From Centipeda flueggei ATCC 43531 (GTDB lineage: Bacteria; Bacillota; Negativicutes; Selenomonadales; Selenomonadaceae), in contig NZ_GG694006.1 in NCBI RefSeq assembly GCF_000160695.1, forward strand, positions 911,939 through 975,938: 64,000 bases of DNA, given 5' to 3'. Below are positions 10,472 to 19,511 of the stretch, piece after piece. Within the stretch, counting starts at the first letter, position 1, and the number at the start of each line of letters is the position of its first letter. Below the pieces are notes generated by a model. The model was not told the DNA's origin, did no database searches, and was given only the letters and a program-made list of their open reading frames with translations. Both the position numbers and the translations under genes were made by a program.

Positions 10472-10843
10472 TTACGGCTGCTTCGGCGTCTCTGCCGATG
10501 CCCCCTGCTGCTCTGCGCGATGGGCCTCGACTGCCGCCGCTGCCGTCTCCGTCGTCGGTGAGGTCGCTGCCGCAGGTGCTGCGGCAGGTGCGCTCTGCTC
10601 TGTCGTCTGCTGTGCCGGCGCGGCTGTGGTTTGCGATGGATTCTGTGATGATGCTGCCGGTTGTGCCGGGGCAGGCGGCGGATCAGGTGTGTTGATCGCT
10701 GTCGTCAGCGCGTTTGACGCCCTGCGGAACTCACGCAGTCCCTTGCCCAGTGTCCGCCCCATCTCGGGCAGCTTCCCCGGGCCAAAGACAATCAGCCCCA
10801 CGATCAAAATCAATACCAGCTCCGGTGCACCGATGCCGAACAT
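10472..10843 (-). CDS. tatA: Sec-independent protein translocase TatA/B-like, copy 2 with long Pro/Ala/Gln tail
   Basis: 123 residues. The first 45 are nearly the same as the neighbouring TatA (APELVLILIVGLIVFGPG, LPEMGRTLGKGLREFRRAS). The remaining ~75 residues are low-complexity, rich in Pro, Ala, Gln and Thr. This may be a TatB-like partner or a second TatA; the sequence alone does not decide. RBS GGGAGGATGTATT precedes the ATG. Order is tatA2-tatA1-tatC. Confidence 0.88.
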   Translation of the reverse strand: MFGIGAPELVLILIVGLIVFGPGKLPEMGRTLGKGLREFRRASNALTTAINTPDPPPAPAQPAASSQNPSQTTAAPAQQTTEQSAPAAAPAAATSPTTETAAAAVEAHRAEQQGASAETPKQP

Positions 10844-10910
10844 AATACATCCTCCCTATACGCGTACATCGGGGTACGCACTGCAAAATTGCTGCGCCGC
10901 GCAGCGATGT

Positions 10911-11876
10911 CTAAAACTCTCTCCGACCGATGAAGTCCGCCGCCATGAGACAAGTCTCGCGAATACGCGCATCAAGTCCCGCAGGAAGTGCATTCTTTGC
11001 GTGCTCCAAATAGGCATCTGCGCGCTTCTGTGCATAATCCAAACCGTCCGTTCCGCGCACGAGTGCAAGCGCACGTGCGGCCTCACTCTCGGTCATTTTG
11101 GGATTCGTAATCAGTGTGGCAAGCTCTGTGCGCTCTGCTTTTTCAAGCACTGCAAGAGCACGGATGACGGGCAGTGTCACATAGCCCTGCGCGAGATCAT
11201 GCCCCGCGGGCTTTCCGATGTCCTCGGAACTGCGGCGAAAGTCGAGCAGATCGTCCGTGATCTGGAACGCCATGCCGATCGCATGACCATACTCTGCCAT
11301 CTGCGCCGTATCGGCAGGGCTCATCCCGCCGATGAAGCCGCCAAGCTCACAGCAAATCTCAAGGAAGTCCGCTGTCTTCTTGCGGATGCGTTCATAGTAG
11401 GCATGTTCACTCGTCGGAATCTGGTAGACCGTATGATCCTGCAGGATCTCGCCCTCACTCAGTGTGCAGACCAGATGCGCCAACTTGACGTAGACGGACG
11501 AGTCATAGCCTTCCTCTGCCACAAGTTTAAATGCACGGGCAAAGATATAGTCTCCGCTCAGTATGGCAACCTGATTGCCCCACTTCGCATTTGTTGTCTC
11601 AGCGCCGCGCCGCGTATCCGCCTCATCGATCACATCGTCATGCACAAGGGACGCCGTGTGAATCAGCTCAAGTGCCACGGCCACGGGCATCGCGCGTGCC
11701 CGATCAAATGACGCGCCGCCGCGTGCCGCGAGCAGGAAAAGGGCAGGACGCAGGCGCTTTCCCCCTGAGGAGACAAGGTGCATGCCTATATCTGTGATGA
11801 GTGCTGTCTCGGAGACAATCGCCTTCTCGAGTCTCGGTTCGAATGCTTCGAGATCCTCCTGTATGACATCAAACAT
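10911..11876 (-). CDS. polyprenyl diphosphate synthase (heptaprenyl-type)
   Basis: Elongates isoprenoid diphosphates for the quinone side chain (or another polyprenyl product). About 321 residues. Both Asp-rich motifs are present: LVHDDVIDEADTRRG (first) and QITDDLLDFRRSSEDIGKP (second), with GGKRLRPAL upstream. The frame extends to 11972 but ATG 11876 (MFDVIQEDLEAFEP) fits the family; its RBS, GAGAAG, is weak. Chain length cannot be read with certainty. Proximity to ubiA- and ubiD-like genes suggests menaquinone. Confidence 0.88.
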   Translation of the reverse strand: MFDVIQEDLEAFEPRLEKAIVSETALITDIGMHLVSSGGKRLRPALFLLAARGGASFDRARAMPVAVALELIHTASLVHDDVIDEADTRRGAETTNAKWGNQVAILSGDYIFARAFKLVAEEGYDSSVYVKLAHLVCTLSEGEILQDHTVYQIPTSEHAYYERIRKKTADFLEICCELGGFIGGMSPADTAQMAEYGHAIGMAFQITDDLLDFRRSSEDIGKPAGHDLAQGYVTLPVIRALAVLEKAERTELATLITNPKMTESEAARALALVRGTDGLDYAQKRADAYLEHAKNALPAGLDARIRETCLMAADFIGRREF

Positions 11877-12006
11877 GTCGCTTCTCAACGTTCTACCACC
11901 TACATTCGACGCCCTGCAGAGCGTCGCTTTCCATCCATTGTGACACAGACAAATCTCCTCATATTTTAACATATTGCATCTATAGCGTCAAAATTATTTC
12001 TGCCAT

Positions 12007-12031
12007 GAAAAAAGACGCAGAGGCCTGCGCC
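12007..12031 (-). terminator. intrinsic terminator after dapL
   Basis: Stem of 7 bp (12014-12020 with 12025-12031, one G-U pair) and 4-nt loop, followed on the minus strand by six T. It lies about 35 bp after the dapL stop. Confidence 0.7.
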
Positions 12032-12065
12032 TTTGGATGGTGATGAAAAGCTCATCCTTGTTTCT

Positions 12066-13250
12066 TTACTTCCCCAGCAGAGCGACCAAGCGACGCGCCG
12101 CCTCCTCGGTATCCTCAGGTGAGCCGAAGGTCGAGAAGCGGAAGTAGCCCTCACCCGCGCTCCCGAAGCCTTCACCCGGCGTGCCGATCACTTGTATCTC
12201 GTGGAGAAGATAGTCAAAGAACGCCCAGCTCCCCATATTCTTCGGGCACTGCATCCAAATGTAGGGCGCATTCTTGCCGCCGCAGTACCATATCCCGAGC
12301 GTATCAAGCGCCGCCATCAGATGCGCCGCATTCTTCTTGTACACGCGGATGTTCTCGTGGATCTCGTTCTGTCCTTCCTCCGTAAAGACCGCCGCCGCGC
12401 CCTTCTGAAGGATGTAGGAGACACCGTTCGTCTTGGTCGTGCGGTTGCGCACCCACATTGCATTCAGTGCGAGCCCGCCTCGCATGAGTTCCTGCGGGAT
12501 GACGGTGTAGCCGAAGCGTGTCCCCGTAAATCCTGCCGTCTTGGAGAGCGAGCAGATCTCAATGGCGCAGGTCTTTGCTCCCTCGATCTCAAAGATGCTG
12601 TGCGGGATCTCCGCATCCTCGATGAACGCCTCATAGGCGGCATCAAAGAGGATGATCGCATCGGTTTTGTTTGCGTAATCCACCCATGCCCTCAGATGTG
12701 CGCGCGAGAAGACTGCACCCGTCGGATTGTTCGGCGAGCAGATGTAGATGATGTCGGCATGCACGGACGGATCGGGCAGTGCCAAAAAGCCGTCCTCGCG
12801 GCTCGATGCGGCATGGATGATCTCATTTCCTGCAATGATGTTCGCATCGACGTAGGCAGGATACGCGGGCTCCATGATGAGAACGCGCTGATCTCTGCCG
12901 AGGATGTCGAGGATGTCGCCCAGCTCATCGCTTGCACCGCTCGAAACGAACACATCCTCGGGAGCAAGCTGCACACCGCGCCGCGCATAGTACGCCGCAA
13001 TCGTCGTGCGCAGCTCCGGTGCGCCGCATTCGGGCATATAGCCGTGAAAGCTCTCCTGCACCGCCTGATCATTCACGGCGTGATGCAGCGCGTCGATAAC
13101 CGTGCGGCAGAGCGGCAGGGACACATCGCCGATGCCCATGCGGTAGAGATGCGTGCCGGGATGTTCGGCGAGATACGTCTTGGTCTTCTGCGCGATGTTG
13201 TAGAACAGGTAGGAGTCCTTCAGCCTGCTGTAGTTCATATTCGGTGTCAT
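12066..13250 (-). CDS. dapL: LL-diaminopimelate aminotransferase family protein
   Basis: PLP-dependent class I/II aminotransferase making LL-diaminopimelate directly from tetrahydrodipicolinate, for lysine and peptidoglycan. 394 residues. The N-terminus (NYSRLKDSYLFYNIAQKT) and RMGIGDVSLPL are typical of DapL; the PLP lysine is in EICSLSKTAGFTGTRFGY; PNNPTGAVFS is also present. Start ATG 13250 has AAAGAGGGA upstream; the frame continues to 13277. A closely related aminotransferase with another substrate is the main alternative. Confidence 0.88.
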   Translation of the reverse strand: MTPNMNYSRLKDSYLFYNIAQKTKTYLAEHPGTHLYRMGIGDVSLPLCRTVIDALHHAVNDQAVQESFHGYMPECGAPELRTTIAAYYARRGVQLAPEDVFVSSGASDELGDILDILGRDQRVLIMEPAYPAYVDANIIAGNEIIHAASSREDGFLALPDPSVHADIIYICSPNNPTGAVFSRAHLRAWVDYANKTDAIILFDAAYEAFIEDAEIPHSIFEIEGAKTCAIEICSLSKTAGFTGTRFGYTVIPQELMRGGLALNAMWVRNRTTKTNGVSYILQKGAAAVFTEEGQNEIHENIRVYKKNAAHLMAALDTLGIWYCGGKNAPYIWMQCPKNMGSWAFFDYLLHEIQVIGTPGEGFGSAGEGYFRFSTFGSPEDTEEAARRLVALLGK

Positions 13251-13533
13251 GCTATCCCTCTTTCCATACGTTTCCATGCGTACCGATTCTACTCGCTTTT
13301 TCCCTGTTGCGCAAGTGTCATGCCTGATTCATGGAAATGCTGTGAAATGACATCGTACACACAAGGACGAGGATTTGTCCATAACTTTTGTCACAGAATC
13401 GTCACCTCCGCATGTATACAGGTGTGCAAATCGACTTCTCACTTCATCTATGATAGTCTATGCCCCACGTCCATCACAGTGCAGGACATTTCTCCTATAC
13501 AATAGGAATCGTTTTCAGAAAGGGTTGTTGGAT
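13251..13533. other. divergent intergenic region between dapL and the glutamate synthase locus
   Basis: 283 bp without a supported gene. It holds the dapL ribosome site at its left end and a weak AAAGGG site before 13534. TATGAT at about 13448 could be a -10 element for the plus-strand genes, but no convincing -35 was seen. Confidence 0.4.
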
Positions 13534-14849
13534 ATGGAACGGGAAGGATCGGTCAGGATCCCCGCAGGCTGTGCGATTGCCGCACTCATCTCCAAGGAGG
13601 GGCGCATGATCGCGGGCGATGTGATCATCCGCGGAATCGCGACGATGCATGACCGCTCCAACGGGCTCGGCGGCGGGTTCGCGGCATACGGCATCTATCC
13701 GGAGCATCGGGATCAGTACGCCCTGCACATCTTCTTTGACAACAAGGATCGCCGCAGCGTCTGCGAGGGGATTTTGCGTGAACGCTTTGAGGTCGTACGC
13801 GCCGAGCGCATCCCCACGCGCAGGATTCCTGCCATTACGGACGAGCCGCTGATCTGGCGGTACTTCGTCTCCCCTCTGCGCTCGGTACTCGCCGCCGCAC
13901 AGCAGGATGAGGAGGAATACATGGTGCGCACGGTCACGAAGCTCAATGCAGAGCTCTCGGGCTGCTACGTCTTTTCCTGCGGAAAGAACATGGGCATCTT
14001 CAAGGCCGTTGGTTTTCCCGAGGATGTCGGCACATTCTACCGTCTCGAAGAATACAAGGCATACTCCTGGACGGCGCACGGCAGATATCCGACCAATACG
14101 CCGGGCTGGTGGGGCGGCGCGCATCCGTTCGGACTCCTCGCCCGCACCATTGTACACAACGGTGAGATCTCATCCTACGACGCCAATCGCCGCTTCATCG
14201 AAATGTACGGCTATAAATGTACTCTGCTCCCTGAAGGAGGCAACCAACTACACCGTGCCGATCATCGTCAAAGTCGCGGCGGTGCACAACATCGCCGCCA
14301 TCACGAGCGGCATCGCGCGCAGCGGTGCGGACATCATTGCCATCGACGGTTTCCGCGGCGGCACGGGGGGCTGCACCGACACGCATCCGCGACAATGTTG
14401 GAATCCCCATCGAGCTTGCCCTCGCGGCGTGCGACAAGCGTCTGCGCGAGGAGGGCATCCGCAACGATGTCTCCCTCGTCGTCGGCGGAAGCATCCGCTC
14501 AGCGGCCGATGTTATCAAGGCGATTGCACTCGGCGCTGACGCCTGCTATGTCGCCACGGCGGCACTCACGGCGCTCGGCTGTCACCTCTGCCGCAGCTGC
14601 CAGATCGGCCGCTGCAACTGGGGCATCGCTACGCAGGATCCTGCGCTCGTCAAGCGACTCAATCCCGACGAAGGCAGTCAGCGTCTCGTGAACCTCATGA
14701 CCACATGGCGGCACGAGATCAAGGAGATGCTCGGCGGCATGGGCATCAATTCCATCGAGGCGCTGCGCGGCAACCGTCTCATGCTGCGCGGCATCGGTTT
14801 CACGGAGAAGGAACTGGAGATTCTCGGCGTTGCGCACGCAGGCGAATGA
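13534..14849 (+). pseudogene. gltB1::gltB2 deletion fusion: glutamate synthase amidotransferase joined to FMN-domain remnant
   Basis: The first ~229 residues are a class II glutamine amidotransferase (likely nucleophile C13 in IPAGCAIAA; HGRYPTNTP; VHNGEISSYDANRRF). At about 14220, after YGYKCTLL, the sequence switches to the middle of the archaeal-type glutamate synthase FMN domain (KEATNYTVPIIVKVAAVHN, in +2 frame), so the end of gltB1 and the start of gltB2 are missing. A second frame change occurs at the G6 run 14365-14370: removing one G restores GFRGGTGAAPTRIRDNVG and leads to the C-terminal LCRSCQIGRCNWGIAT, ending at 14849. As read, no functional enzyme can be made. Confidence 0.85.
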
Positions 14850-14865
14850 GCGGAGGGAGAACGAT

Positions 14866-15588
14866 ATGATTTCTATTGATTCAGATCATCTGGATCACAA
14901 GGCACTCAACGACCGCCTGCGCGGCATCAAGGCTCCGATTCAGCTGACGAACTGCTGCGGACAACGGTTCATCGCGGCAGGCATGGCACCCGTCTCCCTC
15001 TCGATCACGGGCGTGCCCGGCAACGCGCTGGGTGCCTACCTGAACGGCGGCAAGATCGTCGTGCACGGCAATGCGCAGGATGCCGTCGGCGACACGATGA
15101 ACAACGGCACGATCATCGTTCACGGCAGCATCGGCGACGCGGCAGGCTACGCCATGCGCGGCGGAAAGATCTATGTGAAAGGCAATGCAGGCTATCGTGC
15201 AGGCATCCACATCAAAGCGTATGAGGACAAGTCACCGACCATCATCATCGGCGGCACATGCGGCAGCTTCCTCAGTGAGTATCAGGCGGGCGGCACGATC
15301 ATCGTCCTTGGTCTGACGGCGCAGCAGAACCCCATCGTCAGCAATTTTCCCTGCACGGGGATGCACGGCGGGACGATGTACCTGCGCGGCAGCTGCGATG
15401 CGATCCGCTTTCCACAGACCGTCGAGGTGTCGCGCGCAGACGCGGAGGATATTGCCACAATCGACGAGCGGCTGACAGAGTTCTGCACGATCTTCAGCTA
15501 TGACAAGAACGTGGTCATGGAGGAGGGCTTCACCAAGATCGTCCCGAGCAGCAGCAATCCATATAAGGCACTCTACGTGACGAACTAA
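14866..15588 (+). CDS. glutamate synthase GXGXG-domain subunit (GltB3-like)
   Basis: 240 residues forming the right-handed beta-helix (GXGXG) domain, equivalent to the C-terminal domain of GltB. Repeating strands such as GNALGAYLNGGKIVVHGNAQDAVGDTMNNGTIIVHG are visible. In archaeal-type split glutamate synthases this domain is a separate gene after the amidotransferase and FMN genes, the order seen here. RBS GGAGGGAGAACGAT precedes ATG 14866. The gene is intact although its two partners are damaged. Confidence 0.88.
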   Translation: MISIDSDHLDHKALNDRLRGIKAPIQLTNCCGQRFIAAGMAPVSLSITGVPGNALGAYLNGGKIVVHGNAQDAVGDTMNNGTIIVHGSIGDAAGYAMRGGKIYVKGNAGYRAGIHIKAYEDKSPTIIIGGTCGSFLSEYQAGGTIIVLGLTAQQNPIVSNFPCTGMHGGTMYLRGSCDAIRFPQTVEVSRADAEDIATIDERLTEFCTIFSYDKNVVMEEGFTKIVPSSSNPYKALYVTN

Positions 15589-15607
15589 ACGCCGTATTGG
15601 GAAGATA

Positions 15608-15655
15608 AGAGGCTATTGTACAAGACGGAACACCTTGTACAATAGCCTCTGTTTG
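15608..15655 (+). terminator. intrinsic terminator after the glutamate synthase locus
   Basis: A perfect 17-bp stem (15608-15624 with 15634-15650) with a 9-nt loop is followed by GTTTGTTGTT. It can act for the plus-strand genes; the minus-strand side faces the end of the gene at 15736. Confidence 0.85.
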
Positions 15656-15735
15656 TTGTTGAAATATAGAGAGCCCGCAATACTCCTAAGCAAACGAGGT
15701 GTTTGCGCGGAGTATGCAGTCTCCTTTTCTGCAAT

Positions 15736-17211
15736 TTACTTCTTCTGCAATATCAGCGCACTCCCCACGGCGCGCTCCGACCCATCCGAGGGGGAGTTCA
15801 GCACATCGCCGTCCGCGCAGATCTCCGAGGAGCCGCCGCCGTCGAGATTGATCGCGTCGCGCACGCCGAACTGCACGAGCAGATCGGCGAACTCCGTCAG
15901 CGTCAGCCCATGACTGTGCGACTGCCGTCCATCGACGACGGCAAAGAGGATGTTCCCCTTCTGCGTCACGCCGACTGCTGTGCGCGGCGCACGTCCGTAT
16001 CGGATGTCGCCCGGGAACTGCTCCTCGCCCGCCGTCACATGGACACTGCCGTTTTCGACAAGGCGCGGCCCCGCACCGAGCACCTGCACAGCGCGATTCC
16101 ACGGCTCACCCAGATCCTCCGTCAGCACGGCGGGATCGCCCACGCGCACGCCCGCCGCGGCAAACGCATCCATCAACGTGCCGTGCACCGAGACGACATA
16201 GCCATCGGGCGGAATCAGCGAGTCATTCGTATTGATCTCCGCTACGCGCCCATTGCGGATGACGTATTCGAGCCCATACGGATTCGTCCCCGTCGATCGC
16301 CCATAGGCGCGGTTGTAGATGATGAGGTTGTCCGCGCCGCGCTCGGCGTTGACGCCCGAGACGGGTAGGCTCGTCCGGTCGAGCTTCACCGTGCCGTTAT
16401 AGGACACCGTACCGAACACAAAGGAGTTATCAGGCATCACGCCGAAGGCACTGCGGTCAAAATACGTACTGCTCACGACTGTCCCGTCGATCTTCGTGAT
16501 GCCGATGAGCTCTCCGCTCAGCGCAAAGTAGGAGGCGTTGATCGCCGCCGCCGCATTCGTATCCTGTGCGATGCCGCTCACTGTCTGCCGCCCCGGAATA
16601 ATGCCGCGGGCAAGCGCGGGGCGCACGCGATAACGTGCGGGATCCGCCTCGATAAAGTACGCCGTCACCGGCCCATCCTCATCCGCATAGACATACTCCC
16701 GCTGCGTCAGTCCCGCTGCGAGCTGTTTCTCCTCCAAGCGGGGCAGCTGTGCCTTGGCGGGCGCATCCGTATCCGCAGGCAGTACGGACGGACGCGGCAC
16801 GCCCGCATGCCGCTGCGCAGCCGCTGCCCCCTTCGGTGCAACATCAACGAAGATGCGGAACGGGTTCGTCAGATTCCCGATGGAATAATCCATCCCCTTC
16901 GCCAGTGCAACGGTCACATAGAAGTGTCCATGATGCCGCTCGTAGGAAATCGCCTCTATACGGGATGTCCGCACAGCGATACGCTTGAAGAGCGCCGTAT
17001 CCACATCGGCAAAGTCGAGGGTGAGGGAACGCCCGTCATCGGAGGGCCGTGCCTGATAGAGCGGCATCTCCGAGAGATCAAAGACAATGCGGTCACGCGC
17101 TGCGGTGCTCGAAGAGCGGAGCCCCGTCAGGGATGCCGCTGCCGCCGCATAGGTGGACAGCGCCACGAGAACGGCGACGGCGAGAACAGAGACTTTCTTA
17201 AAAAATTGCAT
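15736..17211 (-). CDS. exported phosphodiester glycosidase (NAGPA-like) protein with N-terminal AMIN-like domain
   Basis: 491 residues. Sec signal peptide (MQFFKKVSVLAVAVLVALSTYAAAAA), then an AMIN-like beta region (residues ~30-125, RIVFDLSE and NPFRIFVDV), then a phosphodiester-glycosidase domain to the C-terminus (AINASYF, FGVMPD, RTAVGVTQKGNILFAVVDGR, INLDGGGSSEI). Related domains act on glycan phosphodiesters; a cell-wall or teichoic/LPS-like substrate is only inferred. RBS TTGGAG precedes the ATG. It follows the flagellar operon and its terminator, so it is probably transcribed separately. Confidence 0.85.
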   Translation of the reverse strand: MQFFKKVSVLAVAVLVALSTYAAAAASLTGLRSSSTAARDRIVFDLSEMPLYQARPSDDGRSLTLDFADVDTALFKRIAVRTSRIEAISYERHHGHFYVTVALAKGMDYSIGNLTNPFRIFVDVAPKGAAAAQRHAGVPRPSVLPADTDAPAKAQLPRLEEKQLAAGLTQREYVYADEDGPVTAYFIEADPARYRVRPALARGIIPGRQTVSGIAQDTNAAAAINASYFALSGELIGITKIDGTVVSSTYFDRSAFGVMPDNSFVFGTVSYNGTVKLDRTSLPVSGVNAERGADNLIIYNRAYGRSTGTNPYGLEYVIRNGRVAEINTNDSLIPPDGYVVSVHGTLMDAFAAAGVRVGDPAVLTEDLGEPWNRAVQVLGAGPRLVENGSVHVTAGEEQFPGDIRYGRAPRTAVGVTQKGNILFAVVDGRQSHSHGLTLTEFADLLVQFGVRDAINLDGGGSSEICADGDVLNSPSDGSERAVGSALILQKK

Positions 17212-17246
17212 AGGCTACTCCAAATCCATTCTAATGGGCGCAACAG

Positions 17247-17276
17247 AAAAGGGGAGGCTGCATCAGCTCCCCTTTT
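17247..17276 (-). terminator. intrinsic terminator after flgJ
   Basis: A 10-bp stem AAAAGGGGAG / CTCCCCTTTT with a 10-nt loop and flanking A/T runs, so it can work in both directions. It separates the flagellar operon from the glycosidase gene. Confidence 0.85.
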
Positions 17277-17288
17277 ATTTTATCTCTC

Positions 17289-17735
17289 TCATCTCTTGCG
17301 GATGGTCGGCGACAGCTGCTTCATCATCATGTCAGCAAGACCAATGCCGCCGCTCTTCGCTGCTTCGTTCATCAGCTCCGTGTCGCGCATATCCTCAAAG
17401 ATCTTGAGCGCATTCGACTTCTTCCCAAAGAGCCCTCCCTCGGGTACAGTCGCACGCATCTGTTTATACATCATGCTGAGAAACATCGCCTCGAAGCCTT
17501 CGCACGCCTCACGCAGCTTCTTCTGCTGCAGATCGTCTGCCGTCATGGAGTTTTTCGGGACGTGTCCCGTCGGAGCCGCCTGATCCGTATGACTCTGTGC
17601 TGTATCTGCCTTGCGCTGCACCTCATCCAGTGCTGCTTTGAACGATTTCCCCTCAACGTTCATACGCGCCGCATCATAAGATGCCTGCGCCGCATTGCCA
17701 AGCAGTGAACCATCCCCGATTGGCTGTATAGTCAT
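17289..17735 (-). CDS. flgJ: flagellar rod-binding protein, FlgJ N-terminal domain only
   Basis: 148 residues with the rod-binding domain: LREACEGFEAMFLSMMYKQMRATVP, FEDMRDTELMNEAAKSGGIGLADMMMKQL. The C-terminal muramidase domain of gammaproteobacterial FlgJ is absent, so wall penetration must use another hydrolase. It is the last gene of the operon, 15 bp after flgI. Confidence 0.92.
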   Translation of the reverse strand: MTIQPIGDGSLLGNAAQASYDAARMNVEGKSFKAALDEVQRKADTAQSHTDQAAPTGHVPKNSMTADDLQQKKLREACEGFEAMFLSMMYKQMRATVPEGGLFGKKSNALKIFEDMRDTELMNEAAKSGGIGLADMMMKQLSPTIRKR

Positions 17736-17750
17736 ATCTCTGTCTCCCTG

Positions 17751-18863
17751 TCATACAATATCCAACTCAGCGTGCAGCGCTCCCGCCGCCTTCATCGCCT
17801 GCAAAATCGAAATGGTATCACGCGGCGTCGCACCGACCGTGTTGAGTGCGCCGACAATATCGCTGACATTTGTCGTCGCCGGAAGCACAATCGTATTGCC
17901 CTTCGTCTCCGTTGCCTTAACGTCCGGGCTGTCCGTCACAACGGTATTCCCGTAACTGAAGGGCCCTGGCTGCGAGACATCGGGATTTCCCTGAATACGG
18001 ATGGTCAGACCGCCCTGGGTGATCGCACAGGCATCCACCGAGACATCTCCGCCCATGATGATCGTCCCGGTACGCTCGTTGACGACAACGCGTGCGATGT
18101 TGTCAGGACGCACGGGCAGATCTTCGATCGAGGCGACAAAGCCGACAACATTGCCTCGATAGTAAGAGGGGATGGCGACATCGACACGTCCCGGATTCGT
18201 CGCCTGTGCAATATTCCCGTACTGTGCATTGATTGCCCCCGCCACTCGTGATGCCGTCGTGAAGTCCGACTTTGCAATGGAGATAGCAATGTGTCCGTCT
18301 GTACCAATATCATCCTCTACCGTACGTTCGACAATGCCGGCATTCACAGCAACGCCGACCGTTGGAAATGCCTTCGTTGTACTGCTGCCCCCACTCGATG
18401 CGGAGAAGCCGCCTGTGGAAACCGCTCCCTGTGCCACGACGTAGACCTCACCGTTGCCCGCACGCAGCGGTGTCTGGAGGAGCGTTCCGCCGCGCAGACT
18501 CTTCGCATCACCGATGGAGGAGACCGTCACATCGAGGCTGTCGCCCTCGCGTACGAACGGAGGAAGCGTCGCCGTCACCATAACGGCAGCCACGTTCTTC
18601 AGCTTGATGGATGACGCATTGACATTGATGCCGTAGCTGACAAGCATGTTGGCAATGGACTGCACCGTCTCTCCGGAGCTTGATCCGTCGCCCGTCCCCT
18701 CAAGGCCGACAACGAGGCCATAGCCCATCAGTTGGTTGGAACGTACGCCCTGCACCTTGGAAATATCCTTGATCCGCGTCACGGCGGAATCTGCCGCGGC
18801 GACGCCCGGCAGAGCACCGATGAGAAGTGCAAGGAGGAGCAGAAGGACGGTTGTTTTCTTCAT
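17751..18863 (-). CDS. flgI: flagellar P-ring protein FlgI
   Basis: Periplasmic bushing ring around the flagellar rod. 370 residues with a Sec signal peptide (MKKTTVLLLLLALLIGALPGVAAA), then the conserved VTRIKDISKVQGVRSNQLMGYGLVVGLEGTGD, INVNASSIKLKNVAAVMVTA and ARVVVNERTGTIIMGGDV. Normal length. P rings occur only in bacteria with an outer membrane. Confidence 0.97.
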   Translation of the reverse strand: MKKTTVLLLLLALLIGALPGVAAADSAVTRIKDISKVQGVRSNQLMGYGLVVGLEGTGDGSSSGETVQSIANMLVSYGINVNASSIKLKNVAAVMVTATLPPFVREGDSLDVTVSSIGDAKSLRGGTLLQTPLRAGNGEVYVVAQGAVSTGGFSASSGGSSTTKAFPTVGVAVNAGIVERTVEDDIGTDGHIAISIAKSDFTTASRVAGAINAQYGNIAQATNPGRVDVAIPSYYRGNVVGFVASIEDLPVRPDNIARVVVNERTGTIIMGGDVSVDACAITQGGLTIRIQGNPDVSQPGPFSYGNTVVTDSPDVKATETKGNTIVLPATTNVSDIVGALNTVGATPRDTISILQAMKAAGALHAELDIV

Positions 18864-18877
18864 AAGAGCGCCTCCCG

Positions 18878-19477
18878 TCAGAAGAGAATATTGAAAATCT
18901 GGGTAAGGATGCCCTGACGCTGCTTTGCATTGAGAGGCCCCTTGCCGTCAAATCGCACGGTTGCATCTGCAACGCGCGTCGAAAGTACGGTATTCGATGC
19001 AGAGATATCCTCAGGACGGCAGATACCGCGGAAGGTAATCTTGTGCTCATTGCGGTTCTGCCATATCGACTGCGTCCCCTCGAGGACGAAATTGCCGCTG
19101 GGGGTAATCTCCGAAATCGTGACCGTCACATTGCCTGCCACACGGTTCGTTGCCGAGGCGGATCCCTTCGCAGTAAACTTGTCCGAGCCGCTCGCCGATG
19201 CTGCCTGGAGAAAATCGAAAATGCCGATGCCGCCGCCGAGTTTCACCGAGCCGCTCTTCTCATTGGCGCTGTTGCGTGTCGCAGAGGTTGTCGTTGACTC
19301 GCTGATGACAATGGTCACGATGTCCCCGACACCCGATGCCCGATGATCGGCGAACACTGCCTTCGTCGCATATCCGTTGGTATTTTTCCACAGGGATTCC
19401 GCCGCGGCAGTGGGGGCAAGGCTCACTGCCGTGAATGCGGCGGCAAGCATTCCGGCAAGCCATTTTTCTTTACGCAT
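18878..19477 (-). CDS. flgH: flagellar L-ring protein FlgH without lipobox
   Basis: Outer-membrane ring of the flagellar basal body. About 199 residues: GVGDIVTIVISESTTTSATRN, KFTAKGSASATNRVAGNVTVTI, GNFVLEGTQSIWQNRNEHKITFRGICRPEDISASNTVLSTRVADATVRFDGKG (seen in parts) match FlgH. The signal peptide ends AAFTAVSLAPTAAAES with no Cys at the cleavage site, unlike the usual lipoprotein FlgH. ATG 19477 has AAGGAG upstream; the frame itself reaches 19519. Confidence 0.94.
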   Translation of the reverse strand: MRKEKWLAGMLAAAFTAVSLAPTAAAESLWKNTNGYATKAVFADHRASGVGDIVTIVISESTTTSATRNSANEKSGSVKLGGGIGIFDFLQAASASGSDKFTAKGSASATNRVAGNVTVTISEITPSGNFVLEGTQSIWQNRNEHKITFRGICRPEDISASNTVLSTRVADATVRFDGKGPLNAKQRQGILTQIFNILF

Positions 19478-19511
19478 GATGAACTCCTTATGGAAATCAT
19501 TTCTATACAGC

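Noticed and set aside
14325..14849. Independent gene starting at 14325
   Set aside because: Its first ~17 residues are out of frame; the true reading continues from the glutamate synthase FMN domain upstream of the G6 run.
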